48,856 nucleotides of DNA from assembly GCA_009377495.1 (NCBI GenBank), contig WHTZ01000047.1, positions 1-48,856 of the forward strand. Reading direction: 5' to 3'. The notes beneath the pieces are model-generated. The model was not told the origin of the DNA, did not search any database, and saw nothing but the letters and a program-made list of their open reading frames with translations. The stretch comes from Luteitalea sp. (GTDB lineage: Bacteria; Acidobacteriota; Vicinamibacteria; Vicinamibacterales; Vicinamibacteraceae). Positions 1 through 6,917 of the stretch are shown here, in pieces (the stretch's first letter is position 1; each line of letters opens with the position of its first letter). The translations under genes were made by a program, and so were the position numbers.

Positions 1-248
1 CCGAGAATGACTGCGCCGGCGTAACGAGCCACCAGAGGGTGATCCTTGCTTGCTTTCGCGTCCCGCAGTTGCACCATGTGGACAACGCCGAGCAAAGCAA
101 GCAAGATGACGCTCAGCGCGACCCCCACCCGTGCATTCGCGTTGGTCGGGAGGAATCCGCGCGCCGATATAGCTGGCGCTGGCTCTGCGTACCGGTCCAC
201 TACCTGCGTTCCACGGATCGCGCCGCCGACTGTCACCATGGGTCTCAC
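1..248 (-). CDS. N-terminal part of an unknown single-pass membrane protein (cut by window edge)
   Basis: Reading leftwards there is an open frame with no stop up to the first base, so the gene continues outside the window. The likely start is GTG at 248-246, with an AGGGAGG ribosome binding site just ahead of it; an in-frame ATG lies at 239-237. About 80 residues are visible: a polar N-terminus rich in Ala and Pro, then one strongly hydrophobic segment (VGVALSVILLALLGVVH) and a charged stretch (LRDAKASKDHP). This fits a one-TM inner-membrane protein or the first helix of a longer one. I do not recognise the family. A copy of the paired inverted repeat lies about 70 bp upstream of the start, as it does for the genes at 1468 and 3510, so the three may share a regulator. 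Confidence 0.6.
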   Translation of the reverse strand, partial: MRPMVTVGGAIRGTQVVDRYAEPAPAISARGFLPTNANARVGVALSVILLALLGVVHMVQLRDAKASKDHPLVARYAGAVIL

Positions 249-314
249 GTTGCCTCCCTCGTGCTCCTTACCATCTCTCTCGATGTCTACAATAGAAGCT
301 CCCTCGACGCAGGT

Positions 315-337
315 CACCACCTATACAGATAGGAATC
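315..337. promoter_or_regulatory. Inverted-repeat box 1 (7-2-7)
   Basis: The core CCACCTA-TA-CAGATAG followed by GAATC matches five other boxes in the first 3.5 kb. It is about 70 bp upstream of the leftward gene starting at 248. The geometry (two 7-bp half-sites with a 2-bp spacer) suits a dimeric HTH regulator; operator function is inference. Confidence 0.5.
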
Positions 338-555
338 AGCCCGATCCTCTTGTGCCGAGGAAACCGTCCTCTTTCTTCATAACGCGCATGCTTCGCATTC
401 CGCACACCTCACCGTCTCGAGCTGTTCGTCGGAGCACTTGATCGAACCCGCCATAGCTGAGCCTTTGTCAGTGCCTGTCCTTCTCGCTGGCTGTGCAGGC
501 CCGCGGGTCCAGGCGCGTCACGCCGCTCGACCATAAGCGCGTCGGCCACGTGCGT

Positions 556-580
556 CACCACCTGTGTAGGTAGGAATCTC
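556..580. promoter_or_regulatory. Inverted-repeat box 2 (7-2-7)
   Basis: The core CCACCTG-TG-TAGGTAG followed by GAATC is nearly the same as box 1, including the flanking CA and GAATC. It may pair with box 1 for the leftward gene or serve the decayed kinase locus at 677-892. Confidence 0.5.
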
Positions 581-600
581 GTGTAGGCTGGGAGAGTACC

Positions 601-624
601 GGCGCGGCTAAAGCCGCGCCCTAC
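601..624. repeat. REP-like GC palindrome (GTAGGGCGCGGC family)
   Basis: GGCGCGGCT-AA-AGCCGCGCC is a perfect 9-bp inverted repeat, followed by CTAC. The same core recurs at 41412-41431 and, in flipped form, at 45602-45660; a variant is at 39677-39700. Confidence 0.75.
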
Positions 625-676
625 CCTTCAAGGCAATATTGAGGTACGTAGGGAAAATGTAGAAGCCGTAGGAGCT

Positions 677-892
677 TCAAGCGTTCCGGCGTGACAACGG
701 CACCGTGAGGGTCACCCGCGTGCCTGCACCATTCTGAGATGTGATGTGGAGTTGACCGCGCAGGCGTGTAGCGCGCTCGCGCATGCTGCGCAGACCGATG
801 CCGCGCGACGGGTTGCTGCCGTCCAGGCCCTGCCCGTTGCCGTTCACCGTGAGTGTCAGCGTGTGGCGCCACACGTGGACGTCAATCTGCAA
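677..892 (-). pseudogene. Remnant of a NarL-type sensor histidine kinase (C-terminal ATPase domain)
   Basis: The frame encodes about 71 residues matching the end of a HATPase_c domain of the NarX/DegS kinase class: a degenerate N-G-N-G-Q-G-L-D (G1 box), GIGLRSMRERATRLRG (G2 region) and a closing NGAGTRVTLTVPL (G3 region). The N-box, dimerisation helix and sensor part are missing: upstream codons stay open for some distance but lose all resemblance. There is no credible start codon; the only one is TTG at 892. The known role of the family is ATP-dependent autophosphorylation of a two-component sensor; this fragment cannot do that. Together with the LuxR-type remnant at 3104-3250 it points to decay of one or more two-component systems here. 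The order on the minus strand (regulator upstream of kinase) is not the usual operon order, so they may come from different copies. Confidence 0.7.
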
Positions 893-1162
893 CAGAAGAG
901 CCCATAGTCCTAGCTCATCAGCAGTTGCGATAGCCCAGCCGCTTCACACTCTGGAGCCGACCCTCGCGGTTGTCAAGTTATATTGGGGCTATAGAACGAA
1001 TCGCTCAGTCGAACGCCCAGCGTTGCAAAAGCGAGCCTGACAGAGCGTGAGAAGTAAGTCCCGTAACGCACGTCTCTAATCAGATCAAGTGGCTCCAAGC
1101 TCAGCCGGCTTGGTTGTCTTTCGTCACAGCACGAGCGTACACTCTAGCTCCAACTGTGGCAC

Positions 1163-1185
1163 TGCCCGTGCAGGTAGGAGGTTCG
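1163..1185. promoter_or_regulatory. Inverted-repeat box 3 (degenerate)
   Basis: The core CTGCCCG-TG-CAGGTAG followed by GAGG keeps the right half-site; the left half is weak. It is the least certain of the six copies. It lies upstream of the protease gene. Confidence 0.35.
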
Positions 1186-1265
1186 AGGGGAGATTCGAGG
1201 CTGAAGGTTTGACGTTCGAGTTCGTCTTACATGAACAGCATTGGAGCTAGGCCCGGTCTCGAGAG

Positions 1266-1288
1266 ACCTGCTTACATAGATAGGAAGC
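1266..1288. promoter_or_regulatory. Inverted-repeat box 4 (7-2-7)
   Basis: The core CTGCTTA-CA-TAGATAG followed by GAAGC shares the right half-site and the GAA tail with the other boxes. It is about 180 bp upstream of the protease start at 1468. Confidence 0.45.
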
Positions 1289-1407
1289 ATCGTGCTGTAT
1301 CCGGTCGCTGATCCTGCCTGCGTCGGTGGTGCACACGCAGCGACTTGTTGTTTGTGATCAACGCGGCGCGGCCGCGATTTGCGGTCCGCCGAAGTACCCC
1401 ACGTGGT

Positions 1408-1437
1408 CTCGCCGGCCGAAGCGAAGCAAAGGCGGGC
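1408..1437 (+). repeat. Short dispersed repeat, copy 1
   Basis: It contains CCGAAGCGAAG and AGGCGGGC in the same order as two copies inside the giant gene (12039-12066 and 12337-12364), with one internal change and a small insertion. If translated with the protease frame it would give GRSEAKAG, nearly the same peptide as copy 2. This argues that the upstream extension of the protease frame is repeat sequence and not part of the protein. Confidence 0.55.
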
Positions 1438-1467
1438 TGCCCGCGAGGGACAGCGAGGAGGGATCGG

Positions 1468-3048
1468 ATGCGAGCACACTCACCAAGGAATTGGTCTTTC
1501 ATGCCGCCGCTGGCCGTCGTCGCCAGTGCGGCTTTGGCGATCACACTGGGCGCGGGCAGTGCGTCAGCCCAACCCGCCAGCGTCCTCATCCCCGAGCGTC
1601 CCGTCCCAGACCGTTACATCGTCGTCCTCCGCGACGATGAGTCCGTTCGGGCGGTGGGCGGCGTGTCTCTGCTCGCGCGCGGTCTGGCTGCCGAGCACGG
1701 TGCGAGCCTGACGTTTATCTACGAACACGCGCTTACAGGATTTGCGGCCGTGATCCCTGCGGACGCGGTGCAGGCCCTGACACGCGATCCACGCGTGCGA
1801 TACATCGCGCAAGTCGGCATCGTTCACGCGGTCGATACCCAACCCAATCCTCCATCCTGGGGCCTCGACCGGATCGACCAGCGCGACCTCCCGCTCGACG
1901 ACAGCTATACCTACGACGTCACGGCCGCGAGCGTACACGCTTACGTCATCGACACGGGCGTGCGCGTCACCCATAGCGACTTCGAGGGCCGAGCGGTTCA
2001 CGGCTACGACGCGGGCGACGGTGACAACGACGCCACCGATTGCAATGGGCACGGCACCCACGTAGCTGGCACGATGGGCGGGAGCGCCCATGGCGTTGCC
2101 AAGAGTGTCACTATTCACGCGGTCCGCGTGCTCAATTGCGAGGGCACTGGAACCACCGACCAGGTCGTGGCGGGCATCGACTGGGTCACCGCCAACCACC
2201 AGAGTCCGGCGGTCGCGAACCTGAGCCTCGGCGGTGGGGCTGACCAGGCGCTCGACGAGGCGGTTCGTAATTCCATCAACGCCGGCGTCACCTACGCTCT
2301 CGCCGCCGGTAACGGCGACATCAACGGCAACCCGCTCGATGCGTGCACGCAGTCGCCGGCACGGGTCGAGGAGGGAATTACGGTCGGTGCCACGCAAAGC
2401 AGCGACGCGGTGGCGTCATTTTCGAACAACGGGACCTGCCTCGACATCTACGCTCCGGGCGTCGCCATCACCTCGGCGTGGATCGGGAACGACAACGCCA
2501 CAGCCACGATCAGCGGCACGTCCATGGCCACGCCGCATGTGGCCGGGGTCGCGGCGCTGTACCTGGAGCAGAACCCATCGGCGACGCCACAGGAAGTTCG
2601 TGACACGCTCGTCAACACCGCCACGCCAGGCGCCATCTCCGGCGTCCCCAGCGACACCCCCAACGTCCTGCTGTACTCGCGGCTCGAGGACGGTGACCCG
2701 CCGCCGCCACCTCCACCTCCTCCGCCGCCACCTGCAGGCTGCACGGACCTCACCGAGCAATACACGGGGACGCTCGATGGTACTCGCGACAACGACATCC
2801 ATCCTGACGGTCGGTCCTTCCAAGTTGGTGCAGGCACGCACGTCGGGTGCCTCGACGGTCCCGAGGGCACCGACTTCGACTTGTATCTGTACCGGTGGAA
2901 TGGTTCCTGGTGGGCCGAGGTCGCCCGTGGCATCAGTGACTCTTCCCACGAAGAGGTGACCTACGATGGCGGGGCCGGCTTCTACGTGTGGGAAGTGTAC
3001 TCCTACAGCGGCGCTGGCAATTACAACTTCGGGATGTCGAGGCCGTAG
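1468..3048 (+). CDS. Secreted subtilisin-like serine protease (S8, proteinase K-like) with Pro linker and PPC-like tail
   Basis: Start chosen at ATG 1468: GAGGAGGG lies 5-8 bases upstream and the protein then opens with a signal peptide (residues about 1-34, ending ASAQ). The frame is open back to 1345 but only through repeat sequence. The 526-residue product has an I9-type propeptide (from RYIVVLRDD), then the S8 catalytic domain: Asp162 in VIDTG, His195 in NGHGTHVAG, Asn282 in AAGNG (oxyanion hole) and Ser352 in GTSMATPHVAG. All catalytic residues are present. After the domain come twelve consecutive prolines (codons at about 2698-2733) and a domain of about 100 residues rich in Asp, Gly and aromatics (DFDLYLYRW), which resembles pre-peptidase C-terminal (PPC) domains that are often clipped off. 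It is an extracellular or periplasmic endopeptidase; the specificity is unknown. Boxes 3 and 4 lie upstream. Confidence 0.93.
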   Translation: MRAHSPRNWSFMPPLAVVASAALAITLGAGSASAQPASVLIPERPVPDRYIVVLRDDESVRAVGGVSLLARGLAAEHGASLTFIYEHALTGFAAVIPADAVQALTRDPRVRYIAQVGIVHAVDTQPNPPSWGLDRIDQRDLPLDDSYTYDVTAASVHAYVIDTGVRVTHSDFEGRAVHGYDAGDGDNDATDCNGHGTHVAGTMGGSAHGVAKSVTIHAVRVLNCEGTGTTDQVVAGIDWVTANHQSPAVANLSLGGGADQALDEAVRNSINAGVTYALAAGNGDINGNPLDACTQSPARVEEGITVGATQSSDAVASFSNNGTCLDIYAPGVAITSAWIGNDNATATISGTSMATPHVAGVAALYLEQNPSATPQEVRDTLVNTATPGAISGVPSDTPNVLLYSRLEDGDPPPPPPPPPPPPAGCTDLTEQYTGTLDGTRDNDIHPDGRSFQVGAGTHVGCLDGPEGTDFDLYLYRWNGSWWAEVARGISDSSHEEVTYDGGAGFYVWEVYSYSGAGNYNFGMSRP

Positions 3049-3060
3049 CCAAAGTGTAGT

Positions 3061-3100
3061 AGGGGTCAGGTCTCAGGGGACCCCTTGACACCTGACCCCT
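3061..3100. repeat. Long palindrome (GGGGTCAGG family), possible terminator
   Basis: AGGGGTCAGGT and ACCTGACCCCT form the outer arms, and CAGGGG/CCCCTTG nearly completes a stem through the centre. It starts 13 bp after the protease stop and ends just before the stop of the LuxR remnant, so it sits between two convergent 3' ends. There is no T-run, so intrinsic termination is uncertain. Related palindromes flank the transposase at 20257. Confidence 0.7.
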
Positions 3101-3103
3101 GTC

Positions 3104-3250
3104 TTAGACGAGCCGATGGCGAAGGGCCTTGGCGACAGCCTCGGACTTGGAGTGGACCTCTAGCTTCTCGTAGATGCTCCGCATGTGGAAAGAAATCGTG
3201 TTCACGCTGACACCAAGCTCGGCGGCGGCCGTCTTGTAGTTGTGGGTCGC
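3104..3250 (-). pseudogene. Remnant of a LuxR/NarL-type response regulator (HTH domain only)
   Basis: The minus strand, ending in TAA at 3106-3104, encodes the last about 48 residues of a GerE-type HTH: YKTAAAELGVSVNTISFHM, then RSIYEKLEVHSKSEAVAKAL. The recognition helix and the dimerisation helix are intact, but the LTPRE start of the domain and the whole receiver domain are missing. The frame upstream of about 3250 stays open briefly (GRHSSATHN) without homology, and no start codon with a ribosome binding site is visible. Family members bind short inverted repeats as dimers, which fits the boxes nearby, but this fragment is unlikely to work alone. Confidence 0.75.
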
Positions 3251-3364
3251 GGATGAGTGTCGACCACGGCGGAAGCGCCCGCCATGGAGAGGAGCTGAAG
3301 GAACGTTCGTCTCGTAACCTCATTGAACATGCCCTCATAAATACCCAAGAAGGAACGCTGCGCG

Positions 3365-3388
3365 CACCACCTACATAGGTGGGTACAG
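3365..3388. promoter_or_regulatory. Inverted-repeat box 5 (perfect 7-2-7)
   Basis: CCACCTA-CA-TAGGTGG is a perfect inverted repeat and defines the consensus. It lies about 120 bp upstream of the ATG at 3510. It is probably an operator; the binding protein is not identified. Confidence 0.6.
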
Positions 3389-3419
3389 AACTCGGATCAG
3401 CCACCGCGGTGGGTCTGGG

Positions 3420-3443
3420 ACTACCTACGCAGGTGGGAATGCG
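3420..3443. promoter_or_regulatory. Inverted-repeat box 6 (7-2-7)
   Basis: CTACCTA-CG-CAGGTGG followed by GAATG, about 67 bp upstream of the ATG at 3510. It shares its flank (GAAT) with boxes 1 and 2. Confidence 0.6.
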
Positions 3444-3509
3444 ACTGGGAACGTGACGAACCCAGGGGTGCGCCGCTTCGTGTAAGCTCATCGCCCAAGG
3501 AGGTCGGAC

Positions 3510-4751
3510 ATGACCGCGCTGCTGGAAGTGGCACTCGGCGTCATCTTTGCCTTCTTGCTCGTCTCGCTGCTCGTCACCGCGTTCACGGAGCTCGTGGCCG
3601 CCTTCACGCGCTGGCGTGCGCGGAATCTGTGGAACGCCGTCAAAGCGATGCTCGGCGAGCAGTCGGCCAGGAGCCTGCGGAACCATTCGGTGGTCGCGTC
3701 GCTGGGCTCGCCGTCCTGGCTCGGCAATTTGGCGGGTCGCTTGCGGCCGGAATCGGCGCAGGGACCCTCGTACATTCCCGCGCCGACGCTCGCGATGGTG
3801 GTCGTCGATCTCGTGCTGCAGCCCCACGCATCCCGCCAGGCCGCAGTACTGGAGATTCGACGCGCCGCGGCATCCGTGCAAGCAATGTCGGATCCGGCGT
3901 TGATTGCCAATGTCCTGACGCGTCTCGCCGCAGCACTGCCAGCCACACCGTCATTTGAAGACATCAAGACGCAGATCACGCACTGGGTTGCAGATGTCGA
4001 CAACGGCAAGCTTACCGTCCCCGACCTCGTCGCCAACCTCCGGACGCTAGCCGCGGCAGCTCCGGCGCTCGGCCTATCCGACTGGGCCGTCCACATCAGC
4101 GAGCTCACCACGATCGACGAGCGCCTCAAGGAGGCACTGCAGACGCTGGCGCGCAAGGCGGGCGACGATATCGAGCGGTTTCGCAGTGAGATCGAGACGT
4201 GGTTCGATGCGATGATGAAGCGCGTTTCGGGTTGGTACAAGCGCAAGATGCAGGCGGTGTCGTTCGCGGCGGCGCTCGGCCTCGCTTGTTGGCTCGACAT
4301 CGACACCATCCGCATCGCCCAGGTGCTGTGGCTCGACTCGACCTTGCGCCAGGTCGTCGTCGCCCAAGCGGAAGCCTTTGCGAACCAACCGCCGGAGGAG
4401 CTCGCACCACCCAAGGCCGTCGAGCGCTTCGAGTATTGGACCTCCCAGCTCCTCCGCACACAGTTACCGATCGGCAGATGCCCTGCGCAGACGGACCCGG
4501 AAGCGGACGCGGTCGGGACGACTGACCGGAACGGCGTTTTGGAAGCGCGTGCGACGCAAGGGGTCACCCCCTGGTGGTGTGACGACGAGCGGTTCAAGCA
4601 ACGCCCCTGGTTCCTAGGTTGGCTGCTGACCGCGCTGGCGGCCTCGCTAGGCGCGCCGTTCTGGTTCGACCTGCTCCAGAAGGTGGTGCACATCCGGTCG
4701 TCGGGCGCGCCGCCCGCCAAGGCGCCGAACCGTGAGGCCGAGACGCCGTGA
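3510..4751 (+). CDS. Uncharacterised two-TM membrane protein with large soluble middle
   Basis: 413 residues. The start is secure: AAGGAGGT lies 5 bases before the ATG. Residues about 5-27 form a TM helix (VALGVIFAFLLVSLLVTAF) and residues about 370-390 a second one in the motif WLLTALAASLGAPFWFDLL. Between them are about 340 mostly helical residues, including PSYIPAPTLAMVVVDLV and WFDAMMKRVSGWYKRK; a further hydrophobic stretch near 245-262 may be a third helix. The layout (N-terminal TM, WYKR motif, LGAPFWFDLL near the end) is that of a widespread family of hypothetical proteins with no assigned function. It is a single gene, with paired boxes 5 and 6 upstream. Confidence 0.85.
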   Translation: MTALLEVALGVIFAFLLVSLLVTAFTELVAAFTRWRARNLWNAVKAMLGEQSARSLRNHSVVASLGSPSWLGNLAGRLRPESAQGPSYIPAPTLAMVVVDLVLQPHASRQAAVLEIRRAAASVQAMSDPALIANVLTRLAAALPATPSFEDIKTQITHWVADVDNGKLTVPDLVANLRTLAAAAPALGLSDWAVHISELTTIDERLKEALQTLARKAGDDIERFRSEIETWFDAMMKRVSGWYKRKMQAVSFAAALGLACWLDIDTIRIAQVLWLDSTLRQVVVAQAEAFANQPPEELAPPKAVERFEYWTSQLLRTQLPIGRCPAQTDPEADAVGTTDRNGVLEARATQGVTPWWCDDERFKQRPWFLGWLLTALAASLGAPFWFDLLQKVVHIRSSGAPPAKAPNREAETP

Positions 4752-4926
4752 CCAGAGTAGCGAAGCTCCGCCTCAAACCGCCGAGCCTAGGCGAACCACG
4801 GTGGGGCGGATCTTCGCTACTAGATGCGCGGCCGCCGACGGCGGCCGCGCCTAAGACAGCTTCTAAGGCCGCTCCTTCAGAAAACTTGCTTCATCTCTCA
4901 CGGCTTCGGCCTTAGAAGATGTCTAG
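4752..4926. other. Convergent intergenic region with GC palindrome
   Basis: It lies between two convergent genes. GCGGCCGCC-GAC-GGCGGCCGC at about 4829-4849 is a strong inverted repeat; GAAGCTCCGCC and GGCGGATCTTC around 4763-4816 form imperfect arms. These may end transcription from both sides. Nothing coding. Confidence 0.5.
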
Positions 4927-6531
4927 TCAGTCGAACAACACGCCGCGTGCGAGCTTGCCCTGCGGATCGAGGGTACGCTTGACGCGGCGCATCTCCTCGA
5001 TACCACGATCGCCGTAGAGCTGACGAAGCAGTGCCTGCTTGATGGCGCTCCGCCCAACCCCATGCTCGGCGAGCGGACAGCCGCCAAGGCGCGCGACCGC
5101 ACGCCCGAAGTCGAGGATGGCTTCCTTTCCCTGCTGCACATCTTCGTACGACCGCGGGATCACATTCGGGTGGACATTACCATCTGAGATGTGGCCCCAG
5201 ATGGCATAGTCGAGGCCGCGGCTCGCGAAGCCCTCGTGGTAGATCTGCATCATCTCGCGAAAGCGATCGAACGGCACGATCATGTCGGCAGCGGTCTTCT
5301 CGATTCGCCCGTCCACGTTGTGCTTCGCGCGTGCTACGCGCTGGTTCACGCCGGCCGGCACCGCTTCGCGTACGGCCAGAAGCTGCTCAGCCCGGTGCCG
5401 ATCGCCTGGCAACGCGAGAGACGCGTCATCGAAGGCACCGTGCTCGCCGAGCAACTGGCAAAAGCGGATGAGCGGCGTGTCGGCCGCCCGGGCCGTCAGC
5501 GCATCGGCGATCTCTTCGTACGCCTGCTCGAGCGCGACCGCGGTAGGCAGCTCGAGCTGAACGAGCAAGAGCAGGGTCGTCCCTGTCGGCCACGTGACGT
5601 TGTTCCGTCGATCGGCGCCATCCTTGCGCAGAATGTCCAGCGACCCGCGATCCATGTGCTCGATGGCCGCCACGTCAATCCCGCGCGGATCGCGTGCCAC
5701 CCAGGTCTCGTGTGATAGGTGGCGCAGCGCGTCGACGAGCATCAGGCCGCGAGCCTCGTCCGTAAAGGGCACCAGCGCAAAGCACACGCCCGCCTGCCGC
5801 GGCACGACGCGCAGCGTGACCTCGGTGATGACGCCCAGCGTGCCTTCGGAGCCGACGAACAGATCCACGACGTCCATGCCGGGGCGCGCGTAGTATCCGG
5901 CCGAGCACTTCGGGACGTCCGGCATGCGATAGGTCGGTACTTTCACGCGGAGCGACCCACGCCCTGTCTCGATCTCGAAGACGCCTTGATCATCCGCCAT
6001 GACCTGGTTCCGTTCGAGCTCCAGGACGTCACCGCTCGCGAGGACGACTCTGAGGCCCCGCACCCAGTCGCGCGTGCTGCCGTACTTGAATGTCGCCGCA
6101 CCGGCCGCGTTGGTCGCCACCGTGCCGCCCACGGTGGCCCCGCTGAAGGTAGGCACGGGGGGATACACGAGCCCGTGCGCATCGAGCGCGTCCTGTAGCG
6201 TCGCGAGCGACACGCCCGCCTGGACGCGCACACGGTCCTGTTCAATCTTCACGATCTGGTGGAGTCGCGCTGTGCTGGCCACGAGATCGTCGACTGGCGT
6301 CGCGCCGCCGGTGAGCGACGACTGCGCGCCAACGACGAGCACCCGAGGGTACCCATCGAGCAGCGCTGCCAGCTCGGCCTCGCTTCGCGGAAGGGCCACC
6401 CCGACCGCCCGTCCGCCGGGATAGTGCGCCGCATCTTCCGAATATGCACGGAGATCATCGTCAGACGTCGCGACAGATGGAAGAGCGGCAGGCCCCAGCG
6501 GTCGGCACGCCTTCACACGATTGGCTGGCAT
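4927..6531 (-). CDS. FAD-linked oxidase, D-lactate dehydrogenase/GlcD type
   Basis: Start chosen at ATG 6531 (MPANRVKAC, 534 residues); the frame is open up to 6672 but that part is arginine- and serine-rich and unlike the family. Residues about 55-235 form a PCMH-type FAD-binding domain with VVGAQSSLTGG and GATVGGTVATNAAG, the pyrophosphate-binding loops. The C-terminal half is an FAD-oxidase C domain with GHISDGNVHPN and AEHGVGR, histidines that bind the active-site metal or substrate in this family. The expected reaction is oxidation of a D-2-hydroxy acid (lactate, glycolate or similar) with electrons passed to a quinone or cytochrome. The C-terminal cap lacks an Fe-S domain. Single gene; no regulatory site recognised. 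Confidence 0.88.
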   Translation of the reverse strand: MPANRVKACRPLGPAALPSVATSDDDLRAYSEDAAHYPGGRAVGVALPRSEAELAALLDGYPRVLVVGAQSSLTGGATPVDDLVASTARLHQIVKIEQDRVRVQAGVSLATLQDALDAHGLVYPPVPTFSGATVGGTVATNAAGAATFKYGSTRDWVRGLRVVLASGDVLELERNQVMADDQGVFEIETGRGSLRVKVPTYRMPDVPKCSAGYYARPGMDVVDLFVGSEGTLGVITEVTLRVVPRQAGVCFALVPFTDEARGLMLVDALRHLSHETWVARDPRGIDVAAIEHMDRGSLDILRKDGADRRNNVTWPTGTTLLLLVQLELPTAVALEQAYEEIADALTARAADTPLIRFCQLLGEHGAFDDASLALPGDRHRAEQLLAVREAVPAGVNQRVARAKHNVDGRIEKTAADMIVPFDRFREMMQIYHEGFASRGLDYAIWGHISDGNVHPNVIPRSYEDVQQGKEAILDFGRAVARLGGCPLAEHGVGRSAIKQALLRQLYGDRGIEEMRRVKRTLDPQGKLARGVLFD

Positions 6532-6917
6532 TGGGGATCTCGAGGCTAAATGGGTTGCGAGCAGAGAGTACGCGGGTCGTTTTCTTCTCGAAGTCTTATC
6601 TGACGGTGACTTTCTGCCGTCGAACGCCCGGAAAATGTCTTCCTCGGGGAAGACGTGTGACCGATTACCCACGTTCTGTTCGGTCGTCGCAGAACCACCG
6701 TTGTTGACACTGAGGCATGAGAAGCCCTCGGGGCACGCTGGCCTTGTCGGCCGGTGGCTCGGTGACCAGGGCGTGGCTGGCGGGAGGGGAGAGGGGAGGC
6801 TCTACTCCCGATTCGGACACGGCCTGGTTGCCGCGCCTCGGCCGAGGTAACTCCAGGCGCACCAAAGTACCGTCTCCCCAACCTCAACAGAATGATACGG
6901 CTCCGAATCCCTTGTAC
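6532..6917. other. Intergenic region between two leftward genes
   Basis: About 385 bp. Several short open frames are present, but none has a ribosome binding site or a recognisable motif. I see no strong palindrome. Confidence 0.4.

Larger units (their letters stand above)
249..676. other. Non-coding stretch with two palindromic boxes and one REP
   Basis: No frame here looks coding; the short open frames have no recognisable motifs. It contains inverted-repeat boxes at 315-337 and 556-580 and a GC palindrome at 601-624. The rest shows nothing I can name. Confidence 0.5.
893..1467. other. Upstream region of the subtilase gene
   Basis: I see no coding frame apart from an N-terminal extension of the protease frame. 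Two further boxes of the inverted-repeat family lie here (about 1163-1185 and 1266-1288), and a short dispersed repeat lies at 1408-1437, just before the ribosome binding site. Confidence 0.45.
3251..3509. other. Upstream region of the gene at 3510
   Basis: About 260 bp without a coding frame. It contains the two best inverted-repeat boxes (3365-3388 and 3420-3443), 55 bp apart, that is about five helical turns. Confidence 0.5.

Noticed and set aside
1345..1467. Upstream extension of the subtilase
   Set aside because: It would place 41 residues before the signal peptide and is mostly a dispersed repeat; the ribosome binding site is at 1453-1460.
3066..3881. Minus-strand open frame of 271 codons overlapping the LuxR remnant
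   Set aside because: It is in a different frame from the HTH homology and has no recognisable content.
3488..4720. Minus-strand open frame of 410 codons
   Set aside because: Antisense to the two-TM protein gene, which has a perfect ribosome binding site and family motifs; Ser/Arg-rich shadow.
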